DNA from: Epinephelus fuscoguttatus
Lineage: Eukaryota > Chordata > Actinopteri > Perciformes > Serranidae
NCBI RefSeq assembly: GCF_011397635.1
Contig: NC_064761.1
Span: forward strand, 26,763,643 to 26,827,642
Length of the DNA: 64,000 bases
Direction: 5' to 3'
Of this stretch, positions 1-10,600 are shown piece after piece. A model generated the notes under the pieces. It was not told where the DNA came from. It worked only from the letters and a program-made list of their open reading frames with translations, and did no database searches. Each line of letters starts with the position of its first letter. The stretch's first letter is position 1. Position numbers and translations under genes: made by a program.

Positions 1-310
1 GAGACTATATATCGTCTTAGAGTTTAGATATCGTTGTATCGTGATGTGGCAGAACTGGTGTTTTTCCCTCATTTTAAAGGCTGCATCAGTGATGTAAAAG
101 CATCAACTTACCAGACTTTCCTGTTTGTTTTAACGCTTGTCTTAACCCACTTAGTAGTTATATTGATGATTATTAATCAAAAATCTCATTGTGTTATTAT
201 ATTTTCTGACATGCTTTTGAGAAGGTTAAAAAAGATCAACATAAATGACGTGTATTGAGATATAGCCCAAAAATATCATGATATAATTGTCAGGACATAT
301 CGCCAAGCCC
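1..310. repeat. Dispersed repeat with ATATCG-rich ends
   Basis: Begins with TATATCGTC and GATATCGTTGTATCGTGA and ends near CATATCGCCAAGCCCTAAC. I recognise this as a common teleost interspersed repeat. It may extend left of the window. Confidence 0.5.
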
Positions 311-1465
311 TAACTTTGGACCACCTTTGCTGAATTTCACAAGACACTTTGATTTAAATTTTTGCTCATGCTTTGGTCGGCACACTTATTGTTCCATATC
401 CTGTGTATGTATTGTCCATGTTTTGTAGAAACTGGATAAAAGATAAAACAACCTGTAGAGCACTATACAGAGAATATGCGTTAGAGTTGTCAAAAATATT
501 GATTTGAAATGGTTTCGATACTTGTCACCAATGTTGATGCACCGGTACCAGCTTTCTTTTGCGTGTCTTATTCTGCACTTTTTTGCTACTAACCAAGACA
601 AGACAACCAAGACAAGTCATCATGTTATTGCCTTACATTTACCTTTTAATAACAAAATTGACTTGTTTGTCCTCAATGTCAATTTTCCTTCCTGGTTTCA
701 AAAGTGGTATTGAATATCGATATTTTCAAAGGTATTGTATCAAAATTAGAAATTACAGCACTAATATGTGTATACTGCCGATAAGATAATTGAGAAATAT
801 TTTCCAAGAACCCTATGTTTAACATTTGAGAGAGTGTGCATGGTGAGTGTACACGATTTACCATCCAACAAATTGAGAGAATTTGGAAGAACAAGAAAAA
901 AGAAAGATATAGAGAGAATGCTTTCATCCCTGCTGCTTTAAACCTAACAAGCCTCTTTGTAGTTTCAGTGTAATCGACTGCGTATCCAGACCGAGACTGA
1001 AGAGGGTGAAGACATATGTTGTGCAAACACTGATATGTTTTGTAACACATTGCTGTGTTTACATTGTAAAGCCTCGCTCCAGAACAAGGTTTGAGTGTGG
1101 ATGAATAGCTTCACTGTGCAGCTGGGATTCTGGCAGGTAGCAGTGAACATTATCATGCACAGCCGCAACAGACATGTCAAATGAATTATGGCCTTGGATC
1201 AGGACTTGGAGTTGCCTCTCTCCTTGCATTAGCTGTATCAGTGGTGAAATGATTTGGCGTTTCTTCGACCTACTCTGTTTTAGTTGCCGAGGCGTCCTTT
1301 GTGTCTTTGTTGTTGCGAGCAGTGGCTGACAACCATTGAGCTGAGGCAGGGCCAAATCATTCTCACAGAATACCTGCAGGACTTACTATTTTCGTATTAA
1401 ACTATTTTTTTTATACATCTTCTGTATAATTATCAGCCAATATATGTTAAGATACAGACTAAATA
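310..1465. other. Intergenic, no gene seen
   Basis: AT-rich sequence. The part at 500-760 contains GATACTTGTCACC and GAATATCGATATTTTC, reminiscent of another dispersed repeat, but its edges are unclear. Confidence 0.4.
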
Positions 1466-1473
1466 ACCTAGAT

Positions 1474-2049
1474 CAGTGGTTTTCAAACCTTTTGTGCCCA
1501 AGGCACACCAAAGGGCGAGCCAGGGCACACCTGTATTTACATCTGTGCACAATAGCTTGTGTAACATGTGTTATCACGACATAAGACAATGAATAAGAAA
1601 AAATGAGACAGGTAGCTTTTGTGATACTGTCTACTGTCTTTTCTTTCGGTGGTAGGTTGTCTTCGTTGGTCCTTTGCTGTAATTTGCTCCATTTGATAAA
1701 GTGATCCATTGTCCCGCTCACAGCTTTCTCCTTTTAAATCCCTCACACTGGCTGCCAATCAGGGCTTTTGATGAGTCACACACTTATAATTCCCACATGC
1801 AAACAGCGACAAATAGGTTCCTTGTGAAAGTTTTGGTTTTTTTTTTTTAATTAAATTACATTTTGTAGCTAGCATTTGTCTCTTTATTAGGAAATGGGTG
1901 CGCCCAACATACTGATACAGTCAGCTGAAAGTTCATTCAAAACTTTTTGTATAAGCCCAGTTGAATATTGCAATAATAATGTGAGTGTTATCACCAAGTC
2001 CCACCGCGCACCTGGACTGGCAACACGGCACACCTTTTGAGAACCACTG
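1474..2049. mobile_element. hAT-type non-autonomous transposon (MITE), 576 bp
   Basis: The left end CAGTGGTTTTCAAACC and the right end, read inverted, CAGTGGTTCTCAAAAGG form terminal inverted repeats of the hAT type. The flanking 8-mers ACCTAGAT (1466-1473) and ACACAGAT (2050-2057) match at 6 of 8 positions, consistent with an aged 8-bp target duplication. No transposase frame is present. Confidence 0.75.
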
Positions 2050-2055
2050 ACACAG

Positions 2056-2566
2056 ATGATTAGTTGATTAATCTGTTTGTAGTTTGGCAGTAAATTTAAT
2101 CAATTATTTTCATGATCGATTAACTGTTCAGGTAATTTTCCAGGCAAAAATGGCTTCTCAGTTGTCAGGATTTGCATCTTTTCTCCCTTTTATATAAGTG
2201 TACTTTGCATATCTTTGTGGTTTTGGCTGTTAATTAGATAATTGGTGATTTTTAAGGTATCTCCTTTGCCTCTTTGAAATTGTGATAAGCTTTTTTTGCA
2301 TTGTTTTCTGACATTTTATTGGTTAAACCAGTGGTTCCCGGCCTTTTTGGCACATGACCCCTTCAAAAGAAGCAGTTACGTTATTCTAAATTGAATACAT
2401 TTTGTTTTTGGACTGTTGTTCGGACAAGACAAGCAATTCTAAGGCACAAACTAAAGTTGAGGGAATGAATCGTGATGGGCTTTTCTGACATTTTGTGATA
2501 TAAAAGATTAATCAGTTAATTAATATGATAATCGATAATGAAAATAATGTTTAGTTACAGCCCTAA
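2056..2566. repeat. AT-rich dispersed repeat, copy a
   Basis: Bounded by GATTAGTTGATTAATC-type sequence and ending GTTTAGTTACAGCCCT. The interior has TTTCTGACATTTTATTGG. A hAT-like start CAGTGGTTCCCGGCC at about 2330 suggests a second element inside it. Confidence 0.55.
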
Positions 2567-2964
2567 AATAATCAAATTGATGTCCGTTGCCTTGGAAGGC
2601 AAATAAAGTGAAAATGAAATACAGTATAGTACAAGTACAATGAAAGTCCTTTTGTTTTAGATTTCATCCATGGCTGGTTTTAATGAGTATTTGCTTTTCA
2701 TCATTAATCATAGCTTTGTGCTTCACAACAGCTTTATTATTGTTTCAGCACAATGTGATTCTGAAAGACAAGAAATAATAATAATGATATATGATAATTG
2801 CCAGTCAATAGGAGGATTAAGCAAATGCCGGGGAGACTCGCCTATGTATATTTCAGTGTAACTGTATCCGTGCACATCCCCTCCTCCAAGTGTCTTTTAG
2901 AACAGGACAATACACTCACGTTGCCAGACAGCCCCCATGCAGTGTTATTAAAGGCAGAGCTTGA

Positions 2965-3204
2965 AATTGCAGCAGTAATGCCAGAGACACTGTTGTTCCT
3001 GCTGAGGAGAATCTATGGCAACTCACCGACAAGACCAGAGAGGTGTTTGACCTGCTTTTACTGGGCTGCAAAGTTCAGCCGAGCACGCAGGTGGCCTCCA
3101 GTTTCCCTGGAAACCCGAAACACTCGGAGCATGTGGCCTTGTTTGAAAGAGCAGAGCCGCATGACCTGCAAATATCACGGCATTGTTTGAAATGGAGAGA
3201 GTGA
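2965..3204 (+). other. Candidate unrecognised exon (79 open codons)
   Basis: A frame open from after TGA (2962-2964) to TGA (3202-3204) lacks a Met but reads protein-like (NLWQLTDKTREVFDLLLLGC, SFPGNPKHSEHVALFERAEP). Splice-like borders are present: ATTGCAG at 2972 and GAGA|GTGAGG near 3200. I do not recognise the protein. It could be a chance frame in conserved non-coding DNA. Confidence 0.2.
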
Positions 3205-5072
3205 GGGATGGTGATGTCTGCCAATAGACCGGACTCAATTTGAGATCCCACTTGAGTCATCTATTAGTCACAGTCATGTCCTCTCATATTGGTCCCCCTC
3301 TGTTTTCACTGATCTCACTCCCTGCTGTTCCTAGCCAAGCACTCTGATATTTGCCACTCCATTGACATACTGAGTTAACAAATTATGCTCTCTTGAGGCT
3401 TGAGGTGAAGAAAATTACTCATAATATGCCCTGCTCTTATGGTGGCCTTAATTAAAATGTCATAGGGCCAGACATCAGTCATAGCTCAAGCACCAGTTAG
3501 CACCTTGATTATGTCTCGTATTACGTGCAGTGCTGTTAAGATGCTAATTATATAGCGAATAATATGTAATTAAAACTTGAACATGGCAGCCAAAGTGAAA
3601 TCACGTGATTGTAGACTGTTCTTTTTTCTTATTCTTTATTCTTTTTTTAATCTGTCCTTTTTTTGGGCACACATGTAATTCCAAATCAGCTTAGTTGTAA
3701 CCATAAAATAACTAGCAGCTTCTGAATTTTAATGCCAGAACAAATGTTGTCAGTGAGTGTTGTGTTGGCCCTGGGGCAGCGCAGCAGCCACTGTATTCCC
3801 AGCCTTATTATACATGCGCAACACTGACTGATGTTCCTAAATTAACGCCATCAGCTCACAGTCGCTGTCTCTTACTGTATGTGCTTTCAGTCCACCCTTT
3901 ATCCCACGTCCCTCCTCTCTGCCCCAACCTGTTGCACCGCGGCAGACTCCTCCTAGCCTGTGGTCTATTTTAGTCCAAATCGGCAGGCTGAATTATTAAT
4001 CCCCGATCCATTATATGCCGATGTGTTAATTATTAATTGTTCAGCCGGCTCTGGCAGATCTGAGAAAACTGTTAAAAAAGGCTAGGATGGGGCATAGTGT
4101 CGCAGTGAAAGGCACTGATTGCCTCCTTTCTCAGCAGATCTGCACAAGTCTTCACAGATGATGACTGTGTGGGAGGAGGAGGAGAAAGTGACAGCACATA
4201 ACCATCGCACAAAGCCCCACTTCATCCACAGCATGCTCGTAGTATGTTCACATATGTGTATCTGTTTGGATGTAATCATGGCTCTCATGTCAGAGCAGCT
4301 GAACTAGTTGAGGGTGCAAAGAGGCCATTACACAGACACACACGCCTGCCATATAGAACTGTTAACGTACAGCACTGGCTCTCTTATTAGCAGTCAGCAC
4401 CTCCTCTGTTATGCAACATCTCAAGAGAAGAGTGAGACAAACACTACAAAACTTGATGAAAGATGAAATTGCAGCGTTCACTTGTCCTGAAATCCTGCTG
4501 TTGATTCCCTAACAGTGGAGTGGTTCCAGTAGCACAGCTCATTTGAGTGGTTACTTGTCCTCTCTGAACACAAAGCACGGATGTACCTTATGTAACAACC
4601 AGGGCTGTCTATTGTTTCTCAAAGTGGAGACGGATTATATCATGCAGCTGGGGAGAACAAGTTTTCTGTTTTAAGATTTTCCCAATAAGAATCCGATTTT
4701 AATGACATCCGTAAGTTTCGGTCATGATCAAGAAGCTGTTTTCAAACTTTCTCTCCAGCGTCCACAGTTTTCTTGTTATTTTGTGCAGTGGTGAGGAAGC
4801 TTTTATTCAGACTGGCTTTATAAAAGATAGGATAGTGGTTCTGCAGACTTCACACATTTGCTGTTTTTTATTCACCCTTAAATCGTGGGAGTTTTTCCAA
4901 AAGGCAGCAAAGCAAATACAATATGTTCAGAGTGTGTACAAAGTACAACATTTTCCAATCCAGTTCAGCAGCTCTGCAATAAACACTACCTTTATGACTG
5001 TTATCATGTTTGATTTTTGTTGCTACGGTGTTGACTGACTGCTCTGCTCTATTGTATAAGAAAGTCTTTATA
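3205..5072. other. Gene-free, unique-looking stretch
   Basis: No repeat family recognised. The part at 3740-4070 has a balanced composition with clustered homeodomain-type TAAT/ATTA motifs (TGAATTATTAATCCC, GTTAATTATTAATTG), so it is a candidate conserved non-coding element. Confidence 0.3.
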
Positions 5073-5690
5073 TTAGAGCTGAAATGATACAGAAAAATAA
5101 TCCTTTTTAAGATTATTAATTCTTTAAGCCATGTTTCAGGCAAACATGCCAAAAAATAACTAGCTCCAGCTTCTTAGATGTTAGGATTTGCTGCTTTCCT
5201 TTTGTCTTATGTGATAGTAAACGGAATATCTTTTGGTTTGGGGCTGTCGCTCTGATAAAACAAGCGTATTAAAGACATCACCCTGGGCTCTGGGAAATTG
5301 TGTTTGCTGTTCTCTGACAAAGGATTAATCGAGGAAATACTTAAATCAACAAATGTCACATTGGTAGTTCTTATTGTATAGCATTTCTACAGCATTAAAG
5401 GCTGCTATTGCTGTTAATGTTTCCATACTGGTTCATCTCTTTTTTAAGGTCCTCTTCAGAGTGTGCATGTCATTCATTTAGATCTGACATTATGAGTTTA
5501 TTAATGAATTAATTGACAGGTCGACATACTGGTCGACCTGGATTATGATAAAGATACAGAATTTTATGGCGTTTGAACTGGACGTATTTCAGTATTTTCT
5601 GCCATGTCATAGACCAAACAATTAAGTGATTACATGAAAAATAATCAGCAGATTAATCAGTAGAGAAAATAATTGTTAGCTGCAGCCCCA
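5073..5690. repeat. AT-rich dispersed repeat, copy b
   Basis: Contains AAACAAGCGTATTAAAGACATCACC and CTGGGCTCTGGGAAATTGTG, shared with copies at 14580 and 36380. Ends in GATTAATCAGTAGAGAAAATAATTG and TTAGCTGCAGCCCC. The middle (about 5345-5510) differs and may be an insertion. Confidence 0.5.
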
Positions 5691-6000
5691 AATTGATTCT
5701 CTTTGCACTGCTCATGTTGTTCAGTTTTTACCAGTTTTACCTGCATTGAAATTATTCTATTTTTAGTATTTTGCATTTATTGAACAGCCGACAGCAGCAG
5801 GAAACAGCAGGTGAGAGGAGCTGGGGAGGGGTGGAGGGAGGAGGACATATGGTAAAGGTCATCAGCCGGACTCAAAATGGGGACGTACCAGTTGACAAGG
5901 TTTATGCTTTTGAAAATGTGAAGGACTGAGCTCAAGAATCTTTTTTGCATTTCATACACCTGGAAAATATTAATGAAGTGCCTGGATGTTGGCACAAGCT

Positions 6001-7560
6001 ACGTTCAGACTGCAGGCAAATCAGATCAACGTCTCAAATAAGATCCTTAAGACAGACTGTCTGAACTATTTGCAAATGATGGGATCAGATTGGTGTGTCC
6101 AGACATTGTCAGCCTATCTGCATGGGTTGCTGTGGTAATGATGTAGGCGTCAGTTGGTGTTTCTCGGAGTCAGGGATCTTTCTTTGGTAGGACGAGTCCC
6201 TCCAAGTAAGGATCCTACAGAGGCAAGGCAAGAGTCCTCTCTAGCATTTGGTGAGCCCACATCTGAACAGTCCCTCTGAGGACTCAGGGGTTTCAGGGTA
6301 CTGTGATAATGTTGGCACTCTCTGATGTTGTTGTATTATTTGAACAAATGTAAGTGGTATTTTCAAGGTCACGTGACTTTTAGGGAGAATATATTTCAGG
6401 ATTATACTATACTATATAAACAAACCGGTAGGCTGAATGAAACACTTGTGGCACCTGGCGCTCCATCACTGCTGTGAATGATTAATTTAAAGACTTTTAT
6501 TTTTATTTTAATCACAGTTTTTTAAAAATCTCATTATTTGGCAGTGGACTCATTGGAAAGCATAAATTATGAAGTTACTTTCAGTATTTTTTTTTATGCT
6601 TGTATGATTAAAAACTGGCACAGTTTCATTGTAGAGGCCCCACCTTCACTTCCAGTAAATCGTGTCCAAAGAATTGTGAGTACTTTTTAACTGCTGAGGA
6701 TACACAAATGCATCCTTGAAAATTCTCTGAATGAAGGACTCTGTCCTGAGTAGAATTTGAAGGAACCTTGACATTGGGAATGTCCTTAAGTGGGATTTGA
6801 TGACGTAGCATCCTTGGAATTCAGCCATTCAAGGATCCTTCCTTGACTCTGAGAAACACCCAGTTAACTACATAGCTTGGGGTCCATTATTTGCCCTCCA
6901 AAAAATCGCACTGTCAAGTTGCTGTGCAGAACTTCTTCCTGTTCCTCCATACTGCTCTGCTAGCAGCAGCATGGATTCTGCTCAGCACTTCCCATCACTC
7001 TGGATCTGACATTGCTCTGATTTGTTGCTTGGCAAATGACACAAAAGGCACTTTGAAATCTGATTTGAGTGGCCAGAGTATCTAAGCTAGTGTTGTCACA
7101 ATACTGGAATTTCAAACTTTGATAAAATATCTTAAAAAATGTATTAATATTTGATGCCATTTTGATACCACTGGAAAAATTTTGATGTTAAGGGCATAAA
7201 ATTTTAAATTTTTAACAAGGCTGTAACACAACAACAACTTGCCTGTCTTGCAGAATGACTGTAGTAAATATTAACAGTAAGAAAAAGCGAGAAAGTGTGG
7301 ATGGTACCAGTGTATCTGTACTACAGAAAATGGCTATTGAAGCTGTTTCAAATTTTCAAAATTGAGGTGTATCAATAAATCAACATTTTTGACATTAGTC
7401 TGGACTGAGATGTATCTATAGAATTGAATTGCATTTCAAACCACCTCCAAATTAGGTGGATCTGATTAGCAACAATCACATTTAATGTTTTTTACTGTCC
7501 AGACTTTGTAAAAATCTATCTGGATATGCCAAAACACAGATTTAGACCTGCAGGCTGAAC
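6001..7560. mobile_element. DNA transposon with terminal inverted repeats, interrupted
   Basis: The left end GTTCAGACTGCAGGCAAATC and the right end, read inverted, GTTCAGCCTGCAGGTCTAAATC pair as imperfect inverted repeats. No transposase is seen. The interior carries a second element (6156-6860) and probably a third diverged repeat at 7083-7400. Confidence 0.55.
6156..6860. mobile_element. MITE nested in the 6001-7560 element
   Basis: The left end GGTGTTTCTCGGAGTCAGGGATC and the right end, read inverted, GGTGTTTCTCAGAGTCAAGGAAGGATC are clear inverted repeats. About 705 bp, no coding capacity. Confidence 0.6.
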
Positions 7561-8370
7561 AAGGCCATGATGTGTTGGGCACAGAGCAGAGAAAATGTTA
7601 CAGTCAACTATCAGCAGTAATCATAGACACACATTATGTTGAGGGCAGATCATCGGGGTTGTTTTGTGTTGCTTGGTGCATGATTCTGGTATTATTTATG
7701 TCTGTTCAGACAGTCAGAGAGCAGTAAATGCCTACAAATGCAAAGCTGTTTTCAGTAATCGGTTCCATCCTATAGCGCTGGAGATTTTCTCTGCTGATGG
7801 ACTCGTCTCTGTCAGGGTCACAGTGCCCCACTCCATGTGACCACTCATCCCTGAAGAATAGGAAAGTCGTGACATTTTCTGCTGCCATCAACCAATCACT
7901 CAAGACGAAGTGTCATGGAAAGTTCTGCAGTCTCTGCCAACGCTTTTTTAGCAACTTGTGATGGCCAGGCGGTGTAGAAACACATTCTTTACTGGTTTTC
8001 TCTTTATGCTGGCTGTTATCAGCACCCACCAAGCTGTCTAGATTGGCAGCAGGTATTAGAGTGTTGATATTTTGGGTGCTGTGGACTCTTCTTCCTCATG
8101 AGGCATGATGGCATACATTAGAGTGGGCGGGAGCTACAGGTGTATCCAATTTCTGGCTCTTTCTCACCTGTCACACCTCAGCTTTAGTTTGAGTGACAAG
8201 TGAGTGCAGTCGATTCAGAGGCTGCATCCTGGATCCTGCTCAATGCCCCTTTTGGAAAGCCGATGCTACGCTTGCATCATGTTGGATTTACTCTAAATAT
8301 CTGCAACCACAAGGCAGGAAATGTTCATGTCAAGCAGCATGTGTGGAGCGATTATGTACTATCCAGTAGC
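7561..8370. other. Gene-free stretch
   Basis: No open frame of note and no repeat boundary that I can place. Confidence 0.3.
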
Positions 8371-8620
8371 AACAAATACTACAGTGAGTTCAGTCAAACA
8401 CTTCCTGTTCCCAGCTTCTCTTATGTGAAGATTTTCAGCTTTTCTCTGTCTAATATCACTGTAATTTCCATATTTTGGGTTTGGGGGTGTTAGTTGGATA
8501 AAACAAGCAATTTGGAGTTGTTTTCTTGAGCTCTTTGAAATTGTCATAACACTGTGTGAGAACATTTTCTCACACTTATATCTGGCATTTTAAAGGCTAA
8601 AACTACTTTTTTGGCTAATG
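8370..8620. repeat. AT-rich dispersed repeat, copy c
   Basis: Contains GGATAAAACAAGCAATTTGGAG and CTTGAGCTCTTTGAAATTGTC, the diagnostic middle of the family. The ends have decayed. Confidence 0.45.
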
Positions 8621-8819
8621 AGCACATAAAAGAAGCAATGTCTACTCATGAGCCCTAATGGCAGTTTGAAATTCAAGTGTGAGTTGTGAGCAGTTAAGCC
8701 AAAGTAATTTTTCCTCCTTGAGTTGGTTCAAGGATTCAAGATTAAAGGTTACAGTATTGCACAAGAAAAAACAGAGCTAAGGGCTAAGTCCTGAATGTCC
8801 TCAAATCCTAGAAATGCCC

Positions 8820-9115
8820 CTGTGTACACTGCGACTAGCCTTCTGTCAAATTACAAAAGTGGCCAACAGGCAAAGCAAGTTGAGTAGCCCTAGTTTACAG
8901 CATGGATGTATTGTCACATATGGATACTGGACCCCAAGATGGCATCTATTCATTCCAATGAGAATTGCTGGCCTTGTGCATTTGATCAAAAAGTTTCTAG
9001 CTTCAGGGTTTACATCCAGGTATGCAACCCACTGAGTATGCTTAGTAGTGTTTCACCTGCTGGCCCCTGCCCACGAGTCCCTACTTTGCCCATAGATTTT
9101 ACATTGTTTTGACAC
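8820..9115. repeat. Dispersed repeat ending CCCATAGATTTTACATTG
   Basis: The blocks TACTGGACCCCAAGATGGC and GCCCATAGATTTTACATTGTTTTGACA resemble a widespread teleost repeat. The boundaries are approximate. Confidence 0.35.
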
Positions 9116-9299
9116 AAATTTTAAAATCCCTTTGTTTGGCTCAAGGAAAGTTTTGTAAAACCTCCATGGATCAAAAATCCATAATAACACAAGGAGTCAT
9201 AATTTAACTTGTTTGCAGTTTGAGGTGTCCTGACAACAGTTTTAGAGACTATCTTTTATACTGGTGGTCTATTGGGAAAATGCTATTTTGGCCATAGGG

Positions 9300-10600
9300 G
9301 ATTTTTGCTTCAGCCATAAAGCTTAGTGATGCTGTACTTTGGCTCACTCGTGTTTTGAGTTAAATACTAACATGCTCACAGTGATAATGCTAACATGCTG
9401 ATATATAGCAGTTGTTTTATTTAGCGAATGCAAAGTCCTTCAGCCAAACAGTTGCCGTCTGATCTGCTGTATGGAGGGTGACTAAGCCTCCTTCAAGTCT
9501 TTGTAGAGGGCAAGCTTCAATGATGTGTTGCATTGTTTGCTCCTCTCCACAAGCACAAAGTGAGCTTGAGCTGCTGCCCCACTTGTGAAGGCTGGCCAGG
9601 CAGGGGCCATGTGTGTGTTAGCATGCTAACATTTACTAATTATTCATCCTTCATTAATTTTTCCATAACCGCTTATCCTGTAAAGGGTCGTGGGGGGGCT
9701 GGAGCCTATCCCAGGTGGGGTACACCCTGGACAGGTCACCAGACTATCACAGGGCTGACACACAGAGACGGACAACCATTCACGCTCACATTTACACCTA
9801 CAGCCAATTTAGAGTCACCAGTTAACCTAGCCTGCATGTCTTTGTGGATGGAAGTTGTAGTACCCCCAACCCTCTTGTTGTGAGGTGACAATGCTAACCA
9901 CTGCACCATGTTGCCACAATTGTACCTATTAGTACAGTGTAATGATGCATTGATATAGATTGCCATATCAATTCATGATCAACGATTCAAAATCATCTGT
10001 GCCAAGTAAAAACATCAATGCATATTGTCGTATTTCGGATACACCTTTATTTTGAAATTCCCATGGCACACCTCAATCACCATTTCTGTCCAAGCATGCC
10101 TTCCTCCTAAATATTAAAACAGTGCGAGAAGCCTAGCGTCAGGCAAAGAATAGCAAGAAGCAAAGGTGATAGTATTTGATATTAATCGCAGGCTCCTGAA
10201 TTGAGTCAAATCAAAATGGTATTGTGGCGCATTTTGTGATATCAGCAAATATCGTGTCATGTCCAAACATACAATATCATATCGTATCATGATGAAACTT
10301 GTGATTCTCACCCCTACATATTAGTACTAAACACATAACACAAAGCTGAGGATGATGAGAATGACATTACATTTGCAGGTATAAACCAAAGTAATTTTGT
10401 CTTGTGGATGTCGCTAGCTAAGTCAAAGGATCACCAGAGTGATTGAGATTCATTGTAAGGGGAGCATGAGTGTCTGCGTCAAATTTCATGGCAGTCAGTC
10501 CAGAAGTTGTTGACACATTTCAGTTTGGACTGAAGTGGTGGACAGACTGACCAACAGACCATCATAGCCATCGCTAGAGCCAAGCCAACAGATTAACTGA
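9300..10600. repeat. Composite dispersed repeat, copy 1, with insertions
   Basis: The parts CATGCTAACATGCTGA, GTTAGCATGCTAACATTTACTAATT, CAAAGCTGAGG...GCAGGTATAAACCAAAG and AATTTCATGGCAGTCAGTCCAGAAG occur in the same order as in the 39830-41450 copy. The copy is split by the 9646-9918 repeat and by an ATATCG-rich repeat at 9936-10320. Confidence 0.55.
9646..9918. repeat. Dispersed repeat (CATAACCGCTTATCC family)
   Basis: Contains CCATAACCGCTTATCCTG, GGAGCCTATCCCAGGTGGGG, TACACCCTGGACAGGTCACC and AACCTAGCCTGCATGTCTTTG. I recognise it as one of the commonest teleost interspersed repeats. It is inserted in the composite repeat. Confidence 0.75.

Noticed and set aside
8100-8700. Possible CRISPR-like or tandem-array structure
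   Set aside because: No regularly spaced identical repeats anywhere in the window; a vertebrate locus would not be expected to have any.
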